A stretch of DNA of 36,028 nucleotides. It comes from Flavobacterium hercynium (lineage in GTDB: Bacteria > Bacteroidota > Bacteroidia > Flavobacteriales > Flavobacteriaceae). The stretch lies in the NCBI RefSeq assembly GCF_002217285.1, contig NZ_MUGW01000023.1, positions 1 through 36,028 on the forward strand. The letters are read 5' to 3'. The position numbers and the translations under genes were made by a program. Below, in pieces: positions 27,017-35,655 of this stretch. The notes under the pieces were generated by a model. The model was not told where the DNA came from. It worked only from the letters and a program-made list of their open reading frames with translations, and made no database searches. Each line of letters starts with the position of its first letter. The first letter of the stretch is position 1.

Positions 27017-27427
27017 TTAGTCTTGTACAATTTGCTTGGGCGTACCATTTTGGTCTATTTCCCAAACGTTAAAAACACCATTTCCATTAAAGTCTGTAAT
27101 GGCAGTTGCTTTTACCTTAAACTCATTATTAGTCGATTGTATAATTTCGTATACGTAGTTAGCGCTACCATTTTCTTTTGTTGTTTTGGGTACTTCAAAA
27201 TCTATTTCAGCAAAATCCGGGCTGTATTTAGAATACATAAAAAAATACTGCTTTTCGGCATTGTAAATAGCTTTTAGCTGTACTTGTGCTTCTACACTTT
27301 TAGCTTTTGTTATAAGCGGCATCAGGTTTGGTAAAGCGATTAATAGCAGTATTCCAATGATTGCCAGCACGATCAACATTTCCTGTAGGTTGAAAGAAGG
27401 AAGTTTTTTAAGTAGATTTTTTTTCAA
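27017..27427 (-). CDS. major pseudopilin, GspG-like
   Basis: A 136-aa protein starting at TTG; no ATG precedes the processing motif and the -7 element of the promoter lies just upstream. Basic leader MKKNLLKKLPS is followed by FNLQEMLIVLAIIGILLLIA, with Phe12 at +1 and Glu16 at +5. Ser11 takes the place of Gly at -1. The helix ends with LPNLMPLITKAKSVEAQVQL, typical of GspG/PilA-like subunits. A small C-terminal domain ends with TDFNGNGVFNVWE (Asp112, Asn114, Asn116, Glu123), a likely calcium loop comparable with the calcium site of GspG. As first gene of the operon it is probably the most abundant subunit. Confidence 0.88.
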   Translation of the reverse strand: MKKNLLKKLPSFNLQEMLIVLAIIGILLLIALPNLMPLITKAKSVEAQVQLKAIYNAEKQYFFMYSKYSPDFAEIDFEVPKTTKENGSANYVYEIIQSTNNEFKVKATAITDFNGNGVFNVWEIDQNGTPKQIVQD

Positions 27428-27450
27428 AACGAAGTATAAATTAATTTTTA

Positions 27451-27484
27451 CAAATATATCTTTTTTATTGAAAAGAAATTCAAA
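27451..27484 (-). promoter_or_regulatory. candidate promoter of the T2SS-like operon
   Basis: On the minus strand, TTTG (27484-27481), a 22-base spacer and TATATTTG (27458-27451) match the Bacteroidota promoter consensus. The -7 element ends 24 bases before the TTG start at 27427. No other convincing promoter is seen within the operon, where most genes abut or overlap. Confidence 0.55.
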
Positions 27485-27799
27485 GGCTCGTTAAGAAATA
27501 TTCTGTTAATGATTCTGTTAAAATTTAAGAATGTTGATTTAGTGTTTATTGCCCTTGTTTAATGTTTTCTAAATTGGAATTACAAACAAGATAAGACGTT
27601 ATACAAGAAAATTTTAAGTATTTTTTTTGAAAAAATATAGTTTTTAGATTGTTAATTAAAATTAAAATTTCTACTCTTGTGGTCAATTTAACTATTTAAG
27701 AAATAGGAATTAAAATTGAAAAATCTAAGTGATTAATTCATGATTAGAAAAGTAATAAATTACACAACTAAACATACAAAACATTATAAATTTACTTAC
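27485..27799. other. AT-rich divergent intergenic region
   Basis: It separates the secretion operon from the second SpvB/RHS pair and is rich in A/T runs. A possible plus-strand promoter lies at 27649-27679 (TTG, 20 bases, TACTCTTG, one mismatch from TAnnTTTG). I see no hairpin terminator, RNA gene or repeat. An in-frame ATG at 27740 lies in it. Confidence 0.5.
27649..27679 (+). promoter_or_regulatory. possible promoter of pair B
   Basis: TTG (27649-27651), a 20-base spacer and TACTCTTG (27672-27679) differ in one base from the Bacteroidota consensus. It lies upstream of both candidate starts (27740 and 27800) of the SpvB-like gene. Confidence 0.3.
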
Positions 27800-30700
27800 A
27801 TGAGGATTAAAAAAAACAAATTTTTATTCGTTCTTTTTTTAGTTGCATTTCAATTGCAAATCACTTTTGGGCAATCTACGGTTGTTCCAGATATTAAAAG
27901 TCCAAATACAGCTGCACTGGAAAAATTTGGGGAAATACCTGTTAGTTTGTTTACAGGTACTCCTGATATATCAATACCGTTGCATGTAATAGAAACAGGC
28001 TCTATAAAAGTGCCAATTTCATTAAGTTATCATCCAAGTTCTGTAAAACCAAATGTGAACCCGGGATGGGTTGGTTTGGGATGGAACTTGAATAGTTATG
28101 GTTCAATTAGTCGACAAATGCGAAAATCTCCGGATGAAATTGATTTTGCATCCCCCGGTTCTATGGCTTATGTAAGATCTTATTATCCTGCTCCAAATAG
28201 TAAAAACGATCCTAGTAGTATGGACTTGCAAGTTGCTAATTGGTATTCCAAAGAAAAACTCGAGGAATATGCAGATAATAGTGCGCCGGATATAAATAAA
28301 GATGTTGAAGCTGATGAATTTTCGTTTAATTTTCTTGGTCATAGTGGTAAGTTTTATTACGATGCTGTCACACAAAAATGGGTTGTTGTTTCTAATGAAA
28401 ATATTAAAATAGAAATGGATGGTTTTATTTCTTTTGTTGATAGATTAAAAGAATTAGATAAATACAAAGGTTTGCGAAAAGATTTAGATAATAATGGTTT
28501 TTCATCTTTAACCAATCAATTTCAGGGGCAAAATGATGAAAAATCAAGAGCATTTAAAGGTTTTACTTTAATAACGGAAGACGGAACCAGGTATTCTTTT
28601 GGAGGTGTTGAGGCAATTGAATTTACATCGTATTATTATTCTCCTACATTTAATGATGTAAATACAGATACATGGTTGTTAAATAAAATTGTAGATGTTA
28701 ATGGTAATAGTGTTGAATTTAAATACGAAAGAACTTATGTAAATTGTAATCTTTATGATAATTACTATTTTGGAGGTTTAGCATGGTGGAATTTAAGAAA
28801 CGGTTATTTAGATAATAGTAGCCAAGTTTGGCTTGATCCTAAGAATACGCATCCAAGGATGAAAGTGACGGGTAGCTATATCTATCCTGTTAACCTGACT
28901 AAAATTATTACAAAAAATGAAACAGTAGAATTTTCAAGTCAAATTGCAACTACATTAAAATATCCGGAAAATGTAATGAAACTAAATATGAAAGATGTTA
29001 ATCCTTCAAGTCCTTCATCATATCCTTACCTTGAAAATTTTAATTATGTTACAGATTGGTTCAAATGGTTAAATTTATATGGGTTATATATCAAGAGTAA
29101 TGTAAATGGTAATTACGTTAAAAAATATACTTTCGATTATTATGAAAATAGCAACCAAAGATTAGCATTAAAAGGGATTAATAAATTTTTTGATAGAACT
29201 ACTCAAAAGTATACGTTCACCTACAATAACTTAGAGTCTCTACCAAATAGTTTGATGGGACCAATGACGGATCATTGGGGATTTTTAAATAGCTATGATA
29301 ATGGCGCATTTGGAAGTCTTTTTCCTTTTGAAGCAAAAAATGCAAATAGAAATTATGTAACACTAGGTTTGCTTAAAACAATAAATTATCCTACAAATGG
29401 ATATACTGAATTTGACTGGGAGTCTAATAGTTATTCGCAGGTAGTTTCTAAAACAAGGAATGGGTTGGATGCTTACAGCGGTTTTGGAGGCGGAAGTAGA
29501 ATTAAAGAGATTAGAAGTTTCTCAGATACAAATATTTTAGCAAGCAAAAAAAGTTACTATTATGTAAAAGGATATTCAGCTGCAGTAAATGTAAATGCGC
29601 TTGCTTCTAGTGGAGTTTTAAACGGAATTCCAAAATATGAATTTGTGACTGCAAAAGAACCAGTAAGAGAATCTCGGTCTGGCTATTACAAAGTGGAGTA
29701 TTCTGAAACTTCTCAAAATACTATTTCCAATTACAGTTATGCTGGACACGGAGCTCCTGTAGGTTATGACGAAGTGGTAGAAGCAAATTTAGATGGATCG
29801 TATACAAAACATTATTTTACTAATTATGGTCCGGATTTAAATAACGTCAGTCATTTCGATCAAATCGCGTTAGGTTCTACAGGATGGATATCTGGTGATG
29901 ATTCTTATATGCCTTATTCTTCATTAGAATTAGAACGAGGAAAAGAAATAGGTACTTATGATTACAATTCCGGTAACAAATTGGTACGATCAAGTACCTT
30001 TTCTTTTAGAAATGACGTAGCACGTTTCGATGAATATTTACGAAAAGTCGTTATTACACAGGTATGTCCAGTTGACCATGGTAATGACATGTTTGTTTTT
30101 GCGGTTGGACTTAAAAATTTTACTTACCAATATTATCCGATACAGAATACCATTACTACTTATGACGTAAATGGTACAAATCCAATTGTACAAACAAAAC
30201 AATTTACCTATAACTCAAAAAATCAATTGGCTAGTGAAACTTCTTTCAATTCTGATGGGGTATCATTAAAAAATATTTATTACTATCCTTATGATACGCA
30301 AGTACAAGCATTACCTTTTAATAGTGATTTAGTGTCTGCAAATAGAATAGGTTTACCTGTAAAAACGGAAACTTTTAAGGGGACACAAAAAATATTTGAT
30401 AAAGTAACCGTATTTGGTAGGGATTCAAGTACCCGTCTGGTATTACCAAAAAATGATTATGCAGCAAATTTTCCTAATAATCTACCATCTCTTACGTCAC
30501 CGAATGTTGGAAAATTAGAAAGCAAAGTTACATACGATAAATACGATGATAATGGTAATATATTGCAGTATACACCTCTGTTTGGCAGCAGTACTGTTAT
30601 AGTTTGGGGGTATAATAAATCAGTACCAATAGCAAAAATAGAAAATGCAGTTTATAACGATGTAGCACCATATATAGCAAGTTTACAAGCATTTTCGAAT

Positions 30701-31960
30701 TCAAATGATGAATTAAATTTAACAATAGGATTAAATAATTTGAGGACCTCTTTGTCTAATGCTTTAGTTACCACTTATACCTATTTACCGCTTGTAGGAA
30801 TAAATAGTATTACGGATCCTAAAGGAATATCAATATTCTACGGTTATGATAATTTTAATAGACTTTCATACATAAGGGACCAGAATTTGAATGTTTTGGA
30901 AAGATATTGCTACAATTATAAAGGACAACTTACTAATTGTAACCAAATTTATTCTAATACTGCAATAACAGGATCTTTTAAGAAAGATTGTGGCTCAGGA
31001 ACTACAACACCAATTGAATATAGGATTGCAGCAGGTACATATACATCTGTAATATCACAAGCTGATGCACAAGCACAAGCACAGAAGGCTGCTCAGGCAT
31101 ATGCTAATAACACTGGGGTTTGTACTTATTCTAGTGTTTCTAAAATGCAATCATTTACTCGAAATAATTGTGCTTCCGGTGGAGAACCTGAGACACGTGT
31201 TTATGTGGTGAGTGCAGGAAAGTATACATCAACAGTTTCTCAGGCAGATGCAGATGCTCAAGCACAAAGAGATATAGATCAAAATGGACAGGCATATGTT
31301 AATAGTGTTGCAACCTGTACTTTTTATAGTGCTTCCAGAAGCGCGGATTTTACAAGAGATAATTGTGAAAAAGACAAAAAAGGATCAATAGTTACTTACA
31401 CACAACCACTTGGAAAGCATTGGTCTTTTATTTCTCAAGCAGATGCTGATGCAAAAGCACAGGCAGCATTTAATTCAGAAGGTCGTGACTATGCCATTGC
31501 ACATGGAAATTGTGCATATTATAACACAACAACTATAAGTAAATCCTTTGCAAAGAAAAATTGTCCTATAAATTTTTATGGTAAACCTCGTTTACATACT
31601 ATTTATGCCAACACAATAATATCTCATTATTCACAGGCAGATGCAAATGAGTTTGCAGAAATTACCTTAGAAAATGAAGGACGAGCTTATGCAAATTTAA
31701 TGGATTGCTCTCCAATTGGCTTTGTCGCTAGAGGAAATTTTAACGAATTGTTAAAAAAATTAGAGGTTGTATTTACAGCTGATGATGGCAATCACAGTGG
31801 TAGAATATTTAATCTTAAAATTGCTAATTATACATCGTCTGGATTTGATGGTTATATTTATGAACAGTATGAGCTAAAAGCAGGTCAATCAAGCTCTCCC
31901 GTCATTTTGATGGGAGGTGGTGGAAGAGCAACATACGCAAGTATAGTATCAACAAATTAA
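27800..31960 (+). CDS. SpvB-like giant protein with DUF5977-type repeats (pair B, first protein)
   Basis: A 1386-aa protein from the ATG at 27800, chosen because it puts the signal peptide (MRIKKNKFLFVLFLVAFQLQ, cleaved near FGQ) at the very N-terminus; an in-frame ATG at 27740 would add 20 polar residues. Residues about 45-105 hold the SpvB-like entry motif (GEIPVSLFTGTPDISIPLHV, WVGLGWNLNS). YD-like repeats occur toward 1000-1055. Residues about 1059-1304 are four DUF5977-type repeats, and an about 80-residue beta-rich tail ends the protein. It shares the plan of the pair A first protein but little sequence beyond the N-terminal module. The RHS gene follows 13 bases later. No type IX sorting tail is visible. 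Confidence 0.88.
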   Translation: MRIKKNKFLFVLFLVAFQLQITFGQSTVVPDIKSPNTAALEKFGEIPVSLFTGTPDISIPLHVIETGSIKVPISLSYHPSSVKPNVNPGWVGLGWNLNSYGSISRQMRKSPDEIDFASPGSMAYVRSYYPAPNSKNDPSSMDLQVANWYSKEKLEEYADNSAPDINKDVEADEFSFNFLGHSGKFYYDAVTQKWVVVSNENIKIEMDGFISFVDRLKELDKYKGLRKDLDNNGFSSLTNQFQGQNDEKSRAFKGFTLITEDGTRYSFGGVEAIEFTSYYYSPTFNDVNTDTWLLNKIVDVNGNSVEFKYERTYVNCNLYDNYYFGGLAWWNLRNGYLDNSSQVWLDPKNTHPRMKVTGSYIYPVNLTKIITKNETVEFSSQIATTLKYPENVMKLNMKDVNPSSPSSYPYLENFNYVTDWFKWLNLYGLYIKSNVNGNYVKKYTFDYYENSNQRLALKGINKFFDRTTQKYTFTYNNLESLPNSLMGPMTDHWGFLNSYDNGAFGSLFPFEAKNANRNYVTLGLLKTINYPTNGYTEFDWESNSYSQVVSKTRNGLDAYSGFGGGSRIKEIRSFSDTNILASKKSYYYVKGYSAAVNVNALASSGVLNGIPKYEFVTAKEPVRESRSGYYKVEYSETSQNTISNYSYAGHGAPVGYDEVVEANLDGSYTKHYFTNYGPDLNNVSHFDQIALGSTGWISGDDSYMPYSSLELERGKEIGTYDYNSGNKLVRSSTFSFRNDVARFDEYLRKVVITQVCPVDHGNDMFVFAVGLKNFTYQYYPIQNTITTYDVNGTNPIVQTKQFTYNSKNQLASETSFNSDGVSLKNIYYYPYDTQVQALPFNSDLVSANRIGLPVKTETFKGTQKIFDKVTVFGRDSSTRLVLPKNDYAANFPNNLPSLTSPNVGKLESKVTYDKYDDNGNILQYTPLFGSSTVIVWGYNKSVPIAKIENAVYNDVAPYIASLQAFSNSNDELNLTIGLNNLRTSLSNALVTTYTYLPLVGINSITDPKGISIFYGYDNFNRLSYIRDQNLNVLERYCYNYKGQLTNCNQIYSNTAITGSFKKDCGSGTTTPIEYRIAAGTYTSVISQADAQAQAQKAAQAYANNTGVCTYSSVSKMQSFTRNNCASGGEPETRVYVVSAGKYTSTVSQADADAQAQRDIDQNGQAYVNSVATCTFYSASRSADFTRDNCEKDKKGSIVTYTQPLGKHWSFISQADADAKAQAAFNSEGRDYAIAHGNCAYYNTTTISKSFAKKNCPINFYGKPRLHTIYANTIISHYSQADANEFAEITLENEGRAYANLMDCSPIGFVARGNFNELLKKLEVVFTADDGNHSGRIFNLKIANYTSSGFDGYIYEQYELKAGQSSSPVILMGGGGRATYASIVSTN
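30971..31710 (+). repeat. four tandem DUF5977-type coding repeats
   Basis: Four units of about 185 bases each encode a pattern of F-x-[KR]-[DN/KN]-[DN]-C near the start, a Tyr/Val strand, then S-Q-A-D-A-[DNQ]-A-x-A and a closing C-x-[YFW]. They are inside the SpvB-like gene, in frame, and diverged from one another. The pair of Cys per unit is almost regular, so disulfide-stabilised small domains are likely. Confidence 0.85.
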
Positions 31961-31973
31961 TCGTCTGTCAAAT

Positions 31974-34900
31974 ATGAAAAAATACATATATATAATAGCT
32001 TTAATGTTATTAGGCTGTTCAGCTATGCATGCTCAAACTTTTAGTGACAATAATTTTATTTATAAAGTTTTACCTAAAAAAGCAGTACAGGCAGCTGATA
32101 TTAATAGTCTTACTCAGGATGAAATGATTCAAAGTATTACCTACTTTGATGGCCTCGGACGTCCTGTACAAGAAATTGCTTTTGGTCAGGGTGGAACGGG
32201 GGCAGATGTTGTTAAGCATATTGAATATGATGCAATTGGCCGACAGGAAAAAGAATATCTTCCTTACGCAGTAGTTAATCCCGGAAATAATTATAAAAAA
32301 GAGAATGCTTTAAGTAATACCAATACTTTTTATAATACAGACAAATACGAGAATACACTAAATGCTTTTTCGCAAAAACAATTTGAAGCGTCTCCGTTAA
32401 GTCGTGTTTTGCGTCAGGCAGCACCCGGAAACGATTGGAAATTAGGATCTGATCATGAAATAAAATTAGATTATCAAACCAATATAGCAAATGAAGTTCG
32501 ACAATTCACTATCGTTACAAATTGGGATGCCGGATCAGGAGTTTATCGTACAGTTATTTCTGGCAGTACTTATTATGCGGCTAACGAATTGTTTAAGACG
32601 GTTACTTACGATGAAAACACTGTTGGAACTTTGATAGAAACCAATGGTGCAACAGTTGAATTTAAAAATAAAGAAGGTCAGGTTGTTTTAAAAAGAACTT
32701 ATGGGACAGTTGGAGCAGGAACAACGAACGAAAAACATGATACCTATTATGTGTACGATATTTATGGAAACCTCACCTATGTGATTCCTCCAAAAGCAGC
32801 CGATTTAATCACAGGAACAGGTTCAACGGCAATAGCGGAGGCTAATCTAACATCTACAGCAACCGTTACCTCTGCAAATCCATTACATCTTGTGGCGACT
32901 AATTCTATTCAATTACTGCCTGGGTTTACAGCGCAGGCAGGAAGTACATTTAGTGCTGTAATTGCTGGTAATGGTTCAGATCAGGTATATTTAGATAATT
33001 TGTGTTATCAATACAAATACGACCATCGTAACAGATTAGTAGAGAAAAAGCTTCCAGGTAAACAATGGGAATATATTGTTTATGATAAGTTAGACAGGTT
33101 AGTAGCAACAGGACCAGCGAATTCCCCATTTTCTGATATGAACTCAGCGGGATGGATGATCACAAAATACGATGTTTTCAATCGTCCGGTATTTACAGGT
33201 TGGATGAATGGTACTTTAGCAACTAGTTTAGGAAGAATTCAGCTTCAGACTGCTCAGGATAATACAGCACTAACACAGCTTAATGAGAGTAAGCAAACAT
33301 CGGGCACTATTGATGGGATTGATGCTTTTTATACCAATGTAGTTTCTCCCACTACTTTTAAACTTTTAACAGTTAATTATTACGACAATTATAATTTTCC
33401 AAGTACACCAGCGATAGCAGTTCCATCAACGGTAGAAAATCAAACTATTTTGACAGGAACACAGGTAAAAGGCATGCCAACAGCTTCATGGACGAGAGTT
33501 CTTACATCTAGTACAGCAAAGCTGGGAGAAACCACTGCAACATTTTATGATGAGAAGGCAAGACCAGTGAGAAGTTTTATGATAAATCATTTAGGAGGTT
33601 ACACTTACACCGATAGTAAACTTGATTTTATTGGTAAAGCACAATATAATATTACAAAACATAAAAGAACGGCTACTAATGCGGAGTTAACGACTACTGA
33701 TGCTTTTACTTACTCTGCTCAGGATCGTCTTTTGACTCAAACACATCAGATCAATGGAGGTGCTGTTGAATTAATTACAAGTAACACCTATGATGAACTT
33801 GGTCAGTTAACAGCAAAAAAAGTTGGAAATACAGTAGCGTTGCCAACACAAAATATTAATTACTCTTATAATATCCGAGGATGGCTTACTGGAATAAATG
33901 ATATAAGTGCTCTTATAAAAACGGGAGATCCAAAAGATTTATTTGCTTTTAGATTAAATTACAATACCACAAATCTGGGAATTAGTGATGTAAATCCTTT
34001 GTATAACGGAAACATTGCGGAGACGCAATGGGCAACAAATTCAGATAATGGTGTGATAAGAAGTTATGGTTATCGTTACGACAAATTAAACCGACTTAAG
34101 GATGCTGTTTACAAAAAAGGAAGTATTTTGAATTTGTATAATGAGAGTTTGACGTATGATAAAAATGGGAATATTCTTAATTTAACTCGTAATGGAAGTC
34201 TTAATGATAATACTTCAACTTTAATAGACAATCTAACGTACAGTTACAAAAATAGCAGCAATAGTAACCAATTGATGAAGGTTGTTGATGTGGTACCTAA
34301 TAATGCTAGTTTTGTAAATGAATTTAAGGACAGCGCATCAAACACAGTTGACGATTATAGTTATGATGACAATGGTAATATGATCAAAGACAATAACAAG
34401 AACATAACCGCTATAGCTTATAATCATTTAAATCTGCCAACACAAATAAGCTTTGCCACAACAGGAAATATTGTATATATTTACAATGCAGGGGGACAGA
34501 AAGTACAAAAAATTGTAAATAAAACAAATGAAGTTACTGTAAGTACAGATTATTTAGGAGGATATCAATATGTAACTACAGAAACCACACCAAGAAGTAC
34601 CGTATTACAATTTTTTCCAACAGCACAAGGATATGTCGAGCCAGAGGGAAGTTCTTATAAATATATATATCAATACAAAGACCATTTAGGGAATGTACGT
34701 TTGAGTTATGATAAAAATTTGGTAATCAAAGAAGAAAGTAATTATTATCCATTTGGTTTAAAACAAGAAGGATATAATAATGTTAAAAGTGGTGTAGAGA
34801 ATAAGTATAAGTACAATGGAAAAGAATTCCAAGACGAGCTGGGATTGAATGTTTACTCATATGGCTGGCGTGATTATGATCCAACAATTGGAAGATTTAT

Positions 34901-35651
34901 GAAGATAGACAGATTTAGTGAAAAATATGTAGAAAGAACACCATACAATTACGCCGCTAACAATCCAGTTTATTATATTGATGTCGCAGGAGATTCAATT
35001 AGCGTAGATAAATCAGTAACTGAAAATTGGGCTATTAATAAAGCTTTTATTCTTTTTGCAGGTACAAAAGTTGGAAGGAAATTTCTTTCACAATTTGCTC
35101 ATAAAGGACAAACAATTTTTGGACAAACTTTTGATAAAAATGGAGAGTATGATAGTGCAGGACTGAATTTAAACTTTACTACCTATAGAGAGGAAGAAAG
35201 TCAATGGGGAATGCCATCAAAAGGAGAAACTGGTGATGATGGAAAGAACACAATTACTGTTGGTATTAATACTTATGAAAAAGTTGATTCACAAGATAAC
35301 AAAACTTATGATTACAGAAATCCTAATACAGTAATTTCAGCAAAAAATATGTCCAGATGGATATTTAGTAGAACAATAACCATTTTTCATGAAAACTTCT
35401 TGCACGCTGATTTATCTGCAAAAGATTTTATGGAAGATGGAAGATTTGATGACAGTAATATAACACATAAAAAAAATGTTCACGAAAGTCATTGGCAACA
35501 TAATCAAGTTTTAAATCATAATGGTAATAATACAAGTTGGCCAAACGATGCTTCAAAAGGGATACAAGAAGCAAATTCAACTTTTGGAAGATTTTATACG
35601 GCAGGACAACTTTCTACCATGATGTGGACTTATAGTGGAGGTAAATACTAA
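31974..35651 (+). CDS. RHS-repeat protein with DUF6443-like N-terminus and putative zincin tip (pair B, second protein)
   Basis: A 1225-aa protein. The signal contains LLGCSAMHAQ: either a lipobox (Cys15) or a signal peptidase I site after Ala20. Residues about 22-110 match the Bacteroidota DUF6443-type opening (SITYFDGLGRPVQEIAFGQG, EYDAIGRQEKEYLPYA). Around 290-332 is a 3-coathanger-stack module (IQLLPGFTAQAGSTFSAVI). YD repeats fill 340-900. The RHS core, about 903-1006, contains DHLGNVRLSYD, YYPFGLKQEG and DYDPTIGRFMKID. The 219-residue tip contains HENFLH (His1139, Glu1140, His1144), similar to but one residue longer than HExxH zinc peptidase motifs, and further His-rich stretches. A peptidase activity is a hypothesis. 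A lipoprotein gene follows 4 bases later. Confidence 0.88.
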   Translation: MKKYIYIIALMLLGCSAMHAQTFSDNNFIYKVLPKKAVQAADINSLTQDEMIQSITYFDGLGRPVQEIAFGQGGTGADVVKHIEYDAIGRQEKEYLPYAVVNPGNNYKKENALSNTNTFYNTDKYENTLNAFSQKQFEASPLSRVLRQAAPGNDWKLGSDHEIKLDYQTNIANEVRQFTIVTNWDAGSGVYRTVISGSTYYAANELFKTVTYDENTVGTLIETNGATVEFKNKEGQVVLKRTYGTVGAGTTNEKHDTYYVYDIYGNLTYVIPPKAADLITGTGSTAIAEANLTSTATVTSANPLHLVATNSIQLLPGFTAQAGSTFSAVIAGNGSDQVYLDNLCYQYKYDHRNRLVEKKLPGKQWEYIVYDKLDRLVATGPANSPFSDMNSAGWMITKYDVFNRPVFTGWMNGTLATSLGRIQLQTAQDNTALTQLNESKQTSGTIDGIDAFYTNVVSPTTFKLLTVNYYDNYNFPSTPAIAVPSTVENQTILTGTQVKGMPTASWTRVLTSSTAKLGETTATFYDEKARPVRSFMINHLGGYTYTDSKLDFIGKAQYNITKHKRTATNAELTTTDAFTYSAQDRLLTQTHQINGGAVELITSNTYDELGQLTAKKVGNTVALPTQNINYSYNIRGWLTGINDISALIKTGDPKDLFAFRLNYNTTNLGISDVNPLYNGNIAETQWATNSDNGVIRSYGYRYDKLNRLKDAVYKKGSILNLYNESLTYDKNGNILNLTRNGSLNDNTSTLIDNLTYSYKNSSNSNQLMKVVDVVPNNASFVNEFKDSASNTVDDYSYDDNGNMIKDNNKNITAIAYNHLNLPTQISFATTGNIVYIYNAGGQKVQKIVNKTNEVTVSTDYLGGYQYVTTETTPRSTVLQFFPTAQGYVEPEGSSYKYIYQYKDHLGNVRLSYDKNLVIKEESNYYPFGLKQEGYNNVKSGVENKYKYNGKEFQDELGLNVYSYGWRDYDPTIGRFMKIDRFSEKYVERTPYNYAANNPVYYIDVAGDSISVDKSVTENWAINKAFILFAGTKVGRKFLSQFAHKGQTIFGQTFDKNGEYDSAGLNLNFTTYREEESQWGMPSKGETGDDGKNTITVGINTYEKVDSQDNKTYDYRNPNTVISAKNMSRWIFSRTITIFHENFLHADLSAKDFMEDGRFDDSNITHKKNVHESHWQHNQVLNHNGNNTSWPNDASKGIQEANSTFGRFYTAGQLSTMMWTYSGGKY

Positions 35652-35655
35652 AAAA

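Noticed and set aside
13715..27427. Twitching type IV pilus operon
   Set aside because: Only one ATPase, with the Cys4 finger of assembly ATPases, is present. No PilT, PilY1 or large pilin set is seen; the minor I/J/K-like set favours a T2SS-type pseudopilus, though PilQ- and PilP-like features remain.
30971..31710. Possible CRISPR array or DNA repeat cluster
   Set aside because: The units are long, diverged and strictly in frame within a coding region, so they are protein-domain repeats.
385..35651. Type IX secretion sorting domains on the giant, fibre-like or FnIII-like proteins
   Set aside because: I looked at each C-terminus for the conserved GxY/KxxxK-type ending of type A or a gliding-motility type B domain and found none. 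This is by eye, so a divergent domain is not fully excluded.
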